From: Ephemerocybe angulata | Taxonomy: Eukaryota; Basidiomycota; Agaricomycetes; Agaricales; Psathyrellaceae | NCBI GenBank assembly: GCA_013368325.1 | Contig: JAACJK010000179.1 | Coordinates: forward strand, 62,001 to 126,000 | Direction of reading: 5' to 3' | DNA length: 64,000 nucleotides | In this document: positions 1-10,042 of the stretch, piece by piece | How the letters are laid out: each line of letters starts with the position of its first letter | How positions within the stretch are numbered: the first letter of the stretch is position 1 | Notes under the pieces: generated by a model | What the model was told of the DNA's origin: nothing | Database searches by the model: none | The model's input: the letters and a program-made list of their open reading frames with translations, nothing else | Made by a program: the position numbers and the translations under genes

Positions 1-795
1 TGTTATGGCATGCAAGGCTTTGAAGCCATTGGCGACACCGTGGATACGGTCTCCAGAACCGCAAGCGTCGTGGCGGGTACCTCTTTGTCGTGATATGATG
101 CCATATTGGATTCGAACCTCGACTCACTGCAGGTCCGGGGATCCATTCCCGATAGATGATATACATCTCTTTACTCGTCGATCCAGGTTAGCTCCTACAC
201 CTTCTCAATGAACTTTTGTTTCATTTATGCTCTCCTGATGCAGGGACTTTCCCTTTCATACATCTCCACTTCAGGAACCTTCCCGTTCGAGACCACAGCA
301 CCCGCCTCTTTCGAATACAGCCACGTTCCCTCCCAAGCAAACCCCCAAGCTCCTTCAGGAACCTTCCCATTCAAGCCCACCCCCGTATCAGGAATCTTCC
401 CATTCAAGAACACAATCCTCTTTCGAAAGATGCCTCGTGACACCTCCAAGTCCTCTTTGTTCCTTCCCTCCCTGCCAACACAAATCCCCTTGGCACGAAC
501 TAATACAACCCAAGGCTTTGTTTATTCATTTCCTTGTTCTTTCACCTCCCCCTCATGCTTGACAGACTATGTCATGGGTAACCAAGCCCGTTTGACATAC
601 ATCCCAAGATAGGAAACATAGTCTGGAGACGAGTCAAGGACGAGTCAAAGAACACCTTGCGCGGAAGTATAAAGAGTACCCTAATGGTAGCACTGCCCGT
701 ACCTTCTCATCCCACGGCGAAGCATCCCCCACCCATATACCACCACCACACCCACACGCCGCAGCTCAACGTTCAACACCCCACCCCCACACACC
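1..795. other. Non-coding leader with short degenerate repeats and a TATA box
   Basis: No supportable gene. A degenerate unit reading roughly CAGGAACCTTCCCATTCAAG occurs at about 241, 272, 356 and 389, some copies 31-33 nt apart. A TATA-like GTATAAAGAG lies near 666, about 130 nt before the ATG at 796, and a C/A-rich leader precedes that ATG; this looks like the promoter and 5' UTR of the next gene. Confidence 0.5.
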
Positions 796-1611
796 ATGTT
801 CAAAGCAACCCGCACGAACCTCGAGCTCGCCATCTCCGAAGTCCTCTCGGAGTCCCCCTCCGCACCCGACAACGTCCCCCTAAGCAAGCTCATCTGCGCG
901 TACATCCGCATCGCCGGGTTCAGCGACACCGACCTCGCGTCGGACGCCCTGCCCTCCTTCGAACGCGCTCTGGAGAAACACCGCGACGCCGCCTTCCTCC
1001 TCCACCCCCAGGTCCCAGCCCACGCTCCCCAGCCGCACAAAGGGAAAGCCAAAACCAAAACGAACGCGAAAAAGAATAAGAGCAGCAAAGAAAAGGGAGA
1101 TGTTATGTCGGACGACGTCCAGCAGGTAAACTTGCCGTCGGCGCCGGAGTCGGAGGAAGCGAAGTGGGAGCGAATCGTGGCCAAAGTGCGTAAAGAGTAC
1201 TGGAGGGACGCGTTGGCGAGGCAGGAAGGGGCGGGCGCAGCGGCGTCTACCCTTTCAGGAAACTATGGGTACAGCGGCTGTGCAGCGGGCGGCGGGGTGG
1301 GGCGCAAGACGGTCTCGTGCCCGTGCTGCGGCAAACTCGCGAGAGCGGAAGAGATCCGGAGGGCTTTGGCGCTCGATGACTCGGGGGAACAGGGGCAGGT
1401 TCAGGACCTCTCGTCAGGTGAGCAGTTGGGCTCTTCTGAGTCGGCTTTGAAAAGGTTTCGTGGTTCTAATGTCATTCTAGAGTACCCGAAGCGCACTGTG
1501 AAGAAGCGGAAGGCGAAAAGGGGCGTTCAGAGCCGTAAGAAGACGAAGGAGGGTGCTTCGAGGGTTGCGTTCGACCCCTATGGACCTTCAACGAGCAAGG
1601 TCTCCATGTGA
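796..1611 (+). CDS. Hypothetical basic protein with CPCC motif
   Basis: A single-exon frame of 271 residues, not recognised. Residues 1-70 are acidic and probably helical. They are followed by a Lys/Ala-rich stretch (about 75-100, KGKAKTKTNAKKNKSSKEK), a charged middle part, a CPCCGKLARAEE segment near residue 175 that could bind a metal, and a very basic tail (KRTVKKRKAKRGVQSRKKTK). The basic clusters look like nuclear localisation signals; that is inference. The ATG at 796 is the first in a C/A-rich leader and follows a TATA-like box. GC-rich third positions and continuity over 816 nt support coding, although the opposite strand also has a 167-codon frame here. A nuclear or nucleic-acid-binding role is possible but not shown. 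Confidence 0.6.
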   Translation: MFKATRTNLELAISEVLSESPSAPDNVPLSKLICAYIRIAGFSDTDLASDALPSFERALEKHRDAAFLLHPQVPAHAPQPHKGKAKTKTNAKKNKSSKEKGDVMSDDVQQVNLPSAPESEEAKWERIVAKVRKEYWRDALARQEGAGAAASTLSGNYGYSGCAAGGGVGRKTVSCPCCGKLARAEEIRRALALDDSGEQGQVQDLSSGEQLGSSESALKRFRGSNVILEYPKRTVKKRKAKRGVQSRKKTKEGASRVAFDPYGPSTSKVSM

Positions 1612-3618
1612 AGTCGCCTTCGCCACCCTATATCTATGTCGATAACCTTCCTTTCTATGTCTCCCTAATAGGTGCCACGATACCGATCGGTTTGCCATGC
1701 TCAATCCTGATGTTCAAATTGTATAATTACCTCCATTTCTATCTCTCTTTTAGTTACCCCCTCTTTCCATAATGCAAATGCGAAATTAGCTCACCAGACT
1801 ACTACATGCCATGGATTCGAACCGTTCTTCGACGAAGGTTCCGTCGCCTTGCCTCAGAGCGACACCGTTGTAGGTGCCAGAAACAAACTAGTGCTTTAGG
1901 ATCGTCTCGATATCGGAGAGGTTACCTGTGACCGACACACAGGCGAGTCTTCGCAGATATGGAGGTCGTTGTAGACGCTTTTAGAGGGCCAGAACTCGAG
2001 TTCGCAAGAATGGAACCAGACTTTGACCAGCAGGGCACTCAGTAGGAGGTTTGATGCATTTTTGCGCTTGGTCCCAACTGGGTCTTGAGGATCCAGATGA
2101 CGGTTGAATTGAGGTAAAGAGTTAGATTCGTCAGGAATGACCTAGTCCCACTGGCAGGCGACCGAAGCACAGCAGGGTAGCATTTCTGACCGCCCATGAA
2201 GTCGGCGGCACCCAGCATGAACGTTTATCGGTCTGAGAGTCTCAGTACAGGAACCATTGTAGCCCTGAGCGCCATGGGTCGTTGTCGTGTCGCCGAATGA
2301 TGCTACTGGTGACTGCAGTCGTAACGGCGTTTGTCCAAGTATCGAATGTACCGCCGAGTCCATTTCTAGAGGCGTGGCAAGAGTATCGGAAGTTTGGGCC
2401 CATTGGACGAGAGGACGGACGTAGCACGAGGCGTTCCGGTCGACCAGGAGGGAAGGGAAACGTGTTCTTGCTCCACAGGTCTGCAATTACGACGTCTATT
2501 GTCGGAACAGGTATAATAGATAAGATACACCTACTCCACGCAGTGGTTAACAACATAATTCAAGATGACAGCTCCAGTACGACGCACCAGAAGTTATTGA
2601 AAGCTCCTCCCCCCTCTCGAATCCTCTCTAACCCTTCTTGGTCTTTTTGCTCTCGACGAAGAGTACTCTCTGCTTCACTGTATCATTCTCAAGGTCAAAC
2701 GTTGAACCAACTATGGTGAAGCCGCTGAAACGCACCAACAGGGTCATACTTCACAGCTGACAGCTTAGGCCCCTGCCTCAACCGCTGTGTCGTATAAAAG
2801 AACCCAGTCTGGGCCGTCGAAATCAGACGGACAATAAGCGTCCTATTCAGCAAGGTTCCGTTAGTACGGTCCTTCCAGTAGAGCAGAGGTAGTGTAGTGC
2901 CAGGTAGAGATGAACATACCTTGCCTTGCTCTTCGCTGCCATGGCGGTTCGCGTGGACGATGATGGCGCCCGGCAACCTTCGGTGGGTAAAATGGGAAGG
3001 TGCTGAGTCAGCGCCGTTTGATGTCAATACGCGCAAGTAACGCGGCCCCTATCTCTCGGCGGCGCGTTCGACGCGTCGCGATCCTGAAATTCCTCCAGAT
3101 CTGAGGAGTACATCTGAATGAACACGTACATGCATGGCTTAGGTACTAATTTCTATTGCGTATCGTGAGCACGGGCAGGTGGACCGCGGGCTGGCTTCAG
3201 CGTTCCACAGAGGCGGAATATTATATTTCTTACTGTAAGGTTCTCCCGTTTCACATCTCTTCAAGTTCTTGATTGTCTTATTCTATCGGAAGTTCTCCCC
3301 CTGGTCAACGTCTTCATCAACTTTCTTGCGTCAGAGTGGTACAGGTACCTTCTTACACAGTATGTCTGTCCACACGCGACTTGCGCGTTGACATACACGC
3401 CATTTTTAGCAACGCGGATGCTCCTACATCTTCGAAGACAGGCAGAAACGGAGAAACCTGGATATACTCGAGTACTGAGGGGGTGGCTCTCATGGCAACT
3501 GGCCCGTTTCAGTGCTGTGAAAAATTTGGAGCAGCTAAAAGATGTACCATTGTCTGTAATGTACGTATGTATGTAGTAGTTTCGAATAGTTCTGTAGAGA
3601 CCATGGTAGATGTTGAAG
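1612..3618. other. Intergenic region, no supportable gene
   Basis: About 2 kb with only short overlapping frames in several phases. A minus-strand stretch near 2450 reads like FPFPPGRPERL, faintly like the proline hinge of a cytochrome P450, but nothing else of that family follows in any frame. I see no RNA gene and no clear repeat. Confidence 0.4.
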
Positions 3619-6424
3619 TTAGATCAGGTTAATCCCCAATCCGCCGAGCTCTACACTCCTTTCAACAGCGTCTACAACCCTTTGAACCTCAATAGCATCA
3701 TCCAAAGACACAAATTCTCCATGCCCGCCCCTCAGACTTTTCCCAAACTCCACCCATTCCCTCCTGATGGACTCGAAGAAGGTTCCCTTCTCGTGTTCCT
3801 CCACGACCAACGCCGGATCGTCGACCCACTCAATCCCCTCATCCTTCATATACTCATCCACCGGCTTCCCATTTACGGACACCTTCTGGTCAAGAGTACC
3901 CATGATATTCCCATCGTCCGCCTCAAACGTGACGCTCCCTTCCTCTCCGTCTATGATCCAGAGGAGGTTCTTTCGCCCGGGAGTGCTCTTGTATCCCGAC
4001 TTCCAGGTGATGGAAGCATGTGCACCCGACTTGAGCGACCCGGAAAACGTAAAATGGTCCAAGGCATTCGATTTGATAGTGCGTAAGAACTTGGTGGGAT
4101 CTTGAGCAGAGTAGATGTCGATTGTGGGGTATTGCCTCGATCCAGTAGCACTGACTGTGGCGAAGGGGCCAAGGAGGTAGATGAACGCGCTGAGCTTGTG
4201 AGCAGTCGGAATTGTGAGCAAGGTTGCACCTAGATATACATATAACGTTAGACACCCGAGGAATAGTAATTATATTGAGAGACATACCGTTTGTCTTGTC
4301 GAGCGAATAGAGGTTGGCGTCATTTGCCTCCGGCTGGTAATAGCGCGGTTCGCGCGGAAGGTTCCCAACAAAAGTCGAAGACCGGATTTTGCCAATCTTC
4401 CCATAGTCAATAACCTTCTTCACCTGCAGACACAGAGCTCACATCAGTCTCAGACTGCTTCATCAGCGAAAAACCCACCCCACGACCTACCATTTCCGTG
4501 GATGATATAGCTTAACTAGGAAGATCATCGAAAGCGGCAGGTCGAGTCGGGGTTGGAACCTTTTTAAAAACTGGATCGACCTACCGGTGAGTGGGACATT
4601 CTGTGGTAAGCAAGATCTTCTCCATGACATTGTGGCAACGCAAGGTATTCCTCATGAAGATGGCACTCATGACTAAAGCACGCACTGAATGGTATCATCC
4701 GTAGCACTCAAACGCGACGTATAGGCATAAATCACATTTCATTTCAAACTATCTTACTACAGTTGACGCAGGGCGTAGTGCCACCAGACAAGCCACCTGG
4801 AATGTACGGAACTCACCAGGATCATGATAGCAGAGCCCCCTTCGTTCTAGACTCTAGAGTCAGATATATATTTCTTCTGAGATGAAACGAAGAAACTCGC
4901 CTAATCGAAACTTCACCCCAGAAGAGTCGGCTGGGCCAAGCTCGGGGGTATGAGGCAGAAACCGTCGTTAATTGAGATCTCTCAACGCCAAATCGCATAG
5001 GCGAGCACATACCAGATATATCCGCGCCCGCCTTTCGCCAAAAAGCCTGTACACCGACTTGCAAGCTCGCTTTTGCGTCCGATCGATGCGTAACGCCTAA
5101 CCGACGTGTCCGCCGCTGGAGATACGTTGAGCAGTATCTGCGATGCCTGCGTGGGAGGAAAGAGGGCGGGAGTAAGGGGAGGAGTGCAAGAGGGGGAGGA
5201 GGAAAGGGAGGGAGGATCGGGGGAGGGTAGGTGGGGGGAGGAAGATGGGGGGAGGGGAGAAAGCGGGATCTCTGCACGACGCGTCGCGTCTTAGTATCCT
5301 GCGCCGCACGCACGGACCACGCACGTGAATATTTCATCTCCGCCAGACTCCGCAGCGGCGCAGCCGCGGGCGGCCGCGTTGGCAGCAGAATGCCCAGTCG
5401 GCTGGTGCATATGTTCACCGGTCGCGGGTCGCGGGTCATGGGCAAAGCGTCACGGGTCAAGTAGCCTATTATAGACGTTCGTTCCCAGGCTTTGCTCATC
5501 GTCGCCGCCGTGCTTTGCCATCGTCGTCGTCTTTGCCCATCGTCGTTGTCTGTCAAAGCAAGGTATCCATGAATGAAGTCAAAGCACAACGGATCTTCCT
5601 GCGTGTATATAAGTGGAATAACTATGAAAGTGAGTGCCTCAATCCTTCCACCATCGACTCTCGCCACGGCCGGGCCCCAGCAGCATCGAGTACAGCATGA
5701 ACGCCAACTCCGAGTCCATCGCCCTGCTGAGGAACTGCCCTCAATGTCAGAAGCCAATGGGGCCACTTAGACCATACATAGGGAATACCTCAAGCCCATT
5801 GGCAGCGGCATTCAGGTCAGGCGCTAGGCGCCAAGTTGGCGCTGAGCTCGTGCGCGAAGATCCCAGAGCGAGCTGAGACAGATACTTAGGTATATCTAAA
5901 GTCAAGAGTGAGATATCCTTGGATGTGTATTGGCTACCGGGACCAATACACATTGCCGCGCCGTCACGGTGGAGGCGGACCAATGCATTGACAAACGACG
6001 GGTCTTAGTGAAGTTAGTTGAGTAATCAGCGGCTCAGCTGTCTCAGCTAGGAGAAGGATGAGATGGAGGAGGACGATGACTGGGAGGTGACGGGCTTGGA
6101 AGTGATGCTGGAGAGGAGGACGGTTATGGCGAGGATGTCTGGCTGGGAGCAGACTCAGCAGAGGACGGGGAAACGGTGGGAGGCGAGTACGAAATCGTTG
6201 GATTTGGACGAGAATAAGAACACTCACTCACGATATCAAACCATCCAGCCATGTAAGCTCCTAGCTAGCAAGTTCTTATCCTTCCACAATGTCAACATGA
6301 ATGTAATAGCATTACCGTCATGGAATTCTAAGCTCATAGTCTAGCCATGGTGGTGGAGAGAAGAACATCGTACTCCACCTTGGGACGTCGAATATCTCGC
6401 TGATGCCATGATGGCGGTCGTATG

Positions 6425-6461
<37 letters not shown>

Positions 6462-7683
6462 GTGGAGCTGACGGTGAAGAGGCGCCCGACAAAAGTGGGC
6501 CCTCCTCACCAGCTAGTTTCGCGGCACTAGTCCGCATTGCTTATAGGTTGTCCAAAGGGGGAAATGCGCATACGCACACTCACCGGAGTGAGTAGTGTGG
6601 GACTGCGACAGAGTTACCAGCCGGGGAGATGTGTACGAGTAGGTATTAGCCAATCGGCTTACCTATTCCTCCCCGGCGGGCGCCTAACTCTGCCGACACC
6701 CACTAAAACCCCCATGTTAGTTGCCCAGTCGGGTGGTAGGGCACTTGAGGATGCCTCATCAAGTATTGGGTACCAAGTACGTTCAATTAGCTTTCTATTA
6801 AGTGCCTTTTTACCATATGACCGGTGGTTCGTCAAGATACGGTCATTCCGTAGTCTCGTGTTAACTGCCTTGAGCAGTTTGTTTCGTACTTCGTCTGGGG
6901 GGAGGATCTTCGCTGGGTCACTGCCCTTTCCGATCCTCCAGTCACATCTGTTGAGCCAGATGGTGTATACCGTCTCCGAGACAAGTATCCTGAATAGGCG
7001 CGTGCCGCCTATAAGTACTTTCCCATGCGCGTCCTTGTCACGGTGGCCAATGCCATTCCAATCCCACTGTGCCAACGAAAAGATGTCCTCATTTCCACTG
7101 TGATTTGAGATTTCCATAGTGGTAAGCGGCATTACTCCCTACTCCGTGGGGGGTGGGCAATACCGTGAGGAGGGGTTTTTGCTGATGTTGTACAAAAATG
7201 TGAATACTAGACCTTGCGCAACAAGACGCTATGCGTCGCCTGGAGCCCAACTTGAAATTGGATATTCCCATTCCTCATGACGTCCGCCCGTATTTGCTCG
7301 CTCTCAGCAAGGGTCTTCCCAGGTGGGTACTCCGAAAAAATATGCTTCCCAGCCGCAACAGCCTTGTCTAAGATAGCCTTGTGATCTGGCGCCTTGACGC
7401 TGACGACGATGACATCGACGTTAGGGTCGTTCGTGATGTCCGTCGCGTCGCGCCCATGGTAAGCCTTGACCTCGCTACCTTCGACGGACGGCCACGATTT
7501 GGACAGCGTTTCTTTGGCTGCCGCGGCGGACGTTTCTGAGGAGGTCTGAAGGGCGGTGAGAGTGAAGGTTGAGCTGAGGGAAGGATGGGCGAGGGCGGGG
7601 ACGTGGGCGTTTGCTGCCCACCCACCCGTAGAGAGCCCGACGATGCCGAGTCTGATTGGCTTCGAGCTTGCTATATTGGACAT
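3619..7683 (-). CDS. GAL80-like Gfo/Idh/MocA oxidoreductase, split by 2.8-kb intron
   Basis: Three exons: 7683-7213, 4423-4288 and 4229-3619, totalling 1218 nt (405 residues). The N-terminal exon is a Rossmann domain: IRLGIVGLSTGGWAANAHVPAL, a KAPDHKAILDKAVAAGKHIFSEYP-type segment (family signature EKP/EYP), then VGLQATHSVLLRK. Exon 2 resumes exactly where the family continues (VKKVIDYGKIGKIRSS). Exon 3 holds the C-terminal alpha/beta domain. Families of this type are NAD(P)-dependent oxidoreductases or, as in yeast Gal80, regulators; which applies here cannot be told. Intron 2 (4230-4287) is a normal 58 nt. Intron 1 (4424-7212) is 2789 nt because of an insertion. With GT at 7212 and CTGCAG at 4424 the frame is intact, so the gene may still work if the long intron is spliced; otherwise it is a pseudogene. 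Confidence 0.8.
5150..5275 (+). repeat. G-rich polypurine tract
   Basis: About 125 nt of almost pure G/A with many runs of 3-6 G (for example GGGGGAGGGTAGGTGGGGGG). It lies inside the intronic insertion. Such tracts can form G-quadruplex or triplex DNA; that is inference from composition. Three-frame openness on the minus strand here is a composition artefact. Confidence 0.6.
6428..7132 (-). mobile_element. 5'-truncated LINE (non-LTR retrotransposon) remnant with poly(A)
   Basis: A minus-strand frame at 7132-6659 reads ETVYTIWLNRCDWRIGKG, then EVRNKLLKAVNTRLRNDR, then KKALNRKLIERTWYPIL. This pattern matches the segment following the RNase H domain of basidiomycete LINE polyproteins (IWKLRCER..., NRRL..D...). 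About 200 nt downstream on the same strand is a run of 33 A (T run at 6428-6460), as expected for a LINE 3' end. The reverse transcriptase part is missing, so the copy is dead. I could not find its target-site duplication. It is nested in the intronic insertion of the GAL80-like gene. Confidence 0.65.
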
Positions 7684-8217
7684 TGATGTGTGCGTGTGGT
7701 TTGTATAGAGGTTGAACGTTGGTTGTTGGCTATTATGGAGTTGTTAGTCCCGTTACTGAGCCTTCGACTTATTTATACTGAAACTGACCCTCCCTTGGGT
7801 TGACTTTTCCGTAAAATCTTAGAATGCATGCTGATTAATGCATACCCTCGTCTGACATTAGTTTTGCTACTAAACGCGTGCTAAATCCTAAATATGGCGC
7901 ACAGGCGCGCAGCGGATGCTTCCTGGTGGCGCGCGCTTAATGATGGTGCAACTTTATTGCCAAATTGGAAGAAGATAAGGACCAATTTGGCTTCGTCACT
8001 CACACAGATGATTAACGCGGGACGTTTCTGCCGCAGTGAGTAGTCGGTTGGTAGTAGTCGGCATCATCGACGCAGCGGACGGTAACCGGCGTCTAATTAA
8101 CATGCCTGTATATGGCAAAGTGAAGATAACATGATGTTCGAGTGCGATTTCTTGAAGTACAGGTATCTACTAGATTAAGCGCCTGTCGGGCAATTGGCAA
8201 TTCTGGGGATTCAGCGC
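7684..8217. other. Intergenic, upstream of the GAL80-like gene
   Basis: Presumed promoter of the minus-strand oxidoreductase, plus the 3' flank of the DUF6535 gene. I see no gene or clear repeat in it. Confidence 0.4.
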
Positions 8218-9009
8218 TCAGAAGTCCTCCAATGGGTCATCCCTCGGAATACGTTGTACGGATGTCCATCGGTCATGCACAAGAGCCAAGAGCGCAAGGG
8301 AGTATACGATGCTGACCATCACCATTATCGCTACCCCCGTCGCAGTATGCCCGGCCCAAGTGAACGCAATCAGCCCAGCAAAGAAAAGGAGCAGAGAGAT
8401 TCCCATCCCCATCGTCGCAATGGCCTTCAAGATTGAGAGTTTTCGCAGGAAGTACAAGTCTCCTCGCCTAAACCTCCTCTCCAAGGGGCCCGCCGACCAC
8501 GGTTTGTCGGAGATGTCCACGTCTCGCACCACTTCCATCATCTCAGCTGCCCTCCCGCCCATCCATTTTGCCATGAGCACTGTGAGCGCCGTCGAGAGGG
8601 AAAGTACGAGGCTTGTGAACCAGAGGCCGTTAACGCAGAGGGTGATGGGAGTCTGCCTGAACTCCAGTGGACTCCCGCTCTCGCGCAATTGCTGAAGAAT
8701 CCTGAGGAGGAGGTCTTCTTGAAGTCCCTTGTGTGACTCGACGAGGAATACCGCGAGCACTACCGAGAAAATCCCGCTCTGTACGATACAGCGCCAATGT
8801 GGTATGGGCGTGCCAGAAAAGTGGAGACTGGTGAGTAGCACATCTTTATACGGGGCAGGAAGCTGAAGCAGTAAATGACTTACAAATATGAGAAGTGCGT
8901 CCAGATATAGGGCGGCCTTCGCAAATGCCTCTCCGTTTGCCCTCACTGTGCGTTTCATTGCCGCAAGGCGCCGGTACTTGACCGAGTCTGTGCGTTGGGG
9001 ATTGACCAT
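8218..9009 (-). CDS. DUF6535 integral membrane protein
   Basis: The frame is open from 9009 to 8218, but a 105-nt intron fits better: donor GTAAGT at 8883 and acceptor CGTACAG ending at 8779. It joins DALLIF to SGIFSVVLAVFLVESHKGLQ, the hallmark start of the DUF6535 domain (usual form DALLVFAGLFSAVVTAFIVESY). Then come LCVNGLWFTSLVLSLSTAL, the second conserved membrane segment, an amphipathic linker with RRGDLYFLRK, and two further membrane segments near the C terminus. The predicted topology is four helices in the plasma or an internal membrane. The family is expanded in Agaricomycetes and has no known function. The start is uncertain: 9009 is the first ATG in frame, but an additional upstream exon is possible. 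The stop is at 8218. Confidence 0.75.
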   Translation of the reverse strand: MVNPQRTDSVKYRRLAAMKRTVRANGEAFAKAALYLDALLIFVSHLLLQLPAPYKDVLLTSLHFSGTPIPHWRCIVQSGIFSVVLAVFLVESHKGLQEDLLLRILQQLRESGSPLEFRQTPITLCVNGLWFTSLVLSLSTALTVLMAKWMGGRAAEMMEVVRDVDISDKPWSAGPLERRFRRGDLYFLRKLSILKAIATMGMGISLLLFFAGLIAFTWAGHTATGVAIMVMVSIVYSLALLALVHDRWTSVQRIPRDDPLEDF

Positions 9010-9704
9010 ATCTTCTACCAGTGCCGTATCCCAGAAGCTGGAATAGTCGCGAAATACAAGTCTTTCTCCTTGACGTCAGGCCGCCAGAGGAGAGAGAAGT
9101 GAGGAGATCGTGCAAGAGGTCTGTCAATGGGTGCCGCCGAGACAGACACTTCGGTGAGGTCAGTGATACTCGCCGTATATATGCGTGTGTGCCGGGCATA
9201 GATCACGTATACATCTAGAATCCGATTGCTTAGGTTCATCGATATGACAAGATTCCTTCTTCAACGGCGTCTTCTCCTGGCTTCTTGATGTTTTAATTGC
9301 GCAATGCTGTAGCGCAGTACTCTGCGTACCCACCTAGATATCCGAAGGGTGTAGAAATGGTCCGACCCTATCCCCTCATGGCGAAGTTCTAACCTTCTAT
9401 ATCGCACGATATCTGCTCCGAGCCGAGTAGTTCACTGCTGTACTCATTAGGAGTAACGGCGCAGTGCGCAGTCAGCAATTAGAATCGCCAAAGCTCCAAC
9501 CTGAGGGAAGTGGAAGATCATGTCAAGGATATAAAGAAATGGGGGATTTGGCTGTAACGGGATGGATCCGCAACGATGTTGTACATCTCCCGGTAGGTAT
9601 GCTGATTGCACTGGCTGGAAGAACCCCAAGGTACGGTTCCCTGTAACAGGGCTCCAGGTTTCATTCTGAATGCGTAATAGATAGACGCTTTGACCTTCCT
9701 ACAA
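9010..9704. other. Intergenic, no supportable gene
   Basis: Only short frames. The 9020-9240 stretch may hold an upstream exon of the DUF6535 gene (minus-strand frame with KEKDLYFATIPASG), but I cannot fix its junction. Confidence 0.35.
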
Positions 9705-9786
9705 GGCGCTATAGCCAAGTGGTTACGGCGAGTGATTAGAAATCACTTCCTCTTTGAGGGCGCAGGTTCGAGTCCTGCTGGCGTCG
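9705..9786 (+). tRNA. tRNA-Ser(AGA)
   Basis: An 82-nt cloverleaf can be drawn by eye. Acceptor GGCGCTA pairs with TGGCGTC with two G-T wobbles. The D arm is GCC/GGC. The anticodon arm is AGTGA-TTAGAAA-TCACT, giving anticodon AGA. A long variable arm (TCCTCTTTGAGGG) is typical of serine, and the T arm is GCAGG-TTCGAGT-CCTGC. Box A (TAGCCAAGTGG) and box B (GGTTCGAGTCC) are both present. No intron. A T-rich tract just downstream (TTTCTTTTT, about 9792-9800) can serve as the RNA polymerase III terminator. Confidence 0.93.
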
Positions 9787-10042
9787 ATTCGGTTTCTTTT
9801 TGCTGCTAATATCAGCTCTCGACTCTCGAGAGTCGAGCCTCGAGTCCAGATTCCAGCCTCCGGAGAGTTTCTTTTATGTCTGGACTCTGCACATCCTTTA
9901 GTCGCACGGGCCTTTCTCAAGGAGCGAAACTTCAATGTATTCTCGCCACTAAGGCGGACTCATCGTCCCGGGTATTTTACTGTTTACGTGCGTAGTCTCA
10001 ATAGTCGCTCGGGCCCCTCCGAGCTCTTCGATCTCGACGCCA

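Larger units (their letters stand above)
4461..7187. mobile_element. Insertion inside the GAL80-like intron, bounded by imperfect terminal inverted repeats
   Basis: The left end reads CATCAGCGAAAAACCCACCC and the right end, on the other strand, CATCAGCAAAAACCCCTCCT; both then have CACG. Without these 2727 bp the intron would be 62 nt, the usual size here. A TT dinucleotide flanks both ends as a possible 2-bp target duplication. Inside are a polypurine tract, a short open frame (about 5700-5876) and a truncated LINE. No transposase is recognisable, so the class is unknown. The boundaries are inferred from the repeats and the intron arithmetic. Confidence 0.6.

Noticed and set aside
108..122. 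GGATTCGAACC, a reversed B box, also near 1811
   Set aside because: No A box, anticodon arm or terminator at a fitting distance; the same string occurs by chance in the WD40 coding region near 33510.
681..1184. Antisense frame over the first gene
   Set aside because: Shadow of the plus-strand frame, which has a better start context and a TATA-like box.
2242..2556. Minus-strand frame with a membrane-like start and FPFPPGRPERL, like a cytochrome P450 N terminus
   Set aside because: No other P450 motif (ExxR, heme Cys) in any frame for 2 kb; too weak.
4822..5766. 314-codon minus-strand frame
   Set aside because: It runs across the G-rich tract, low complexity, lies inside the intronic insertion; open by composition.
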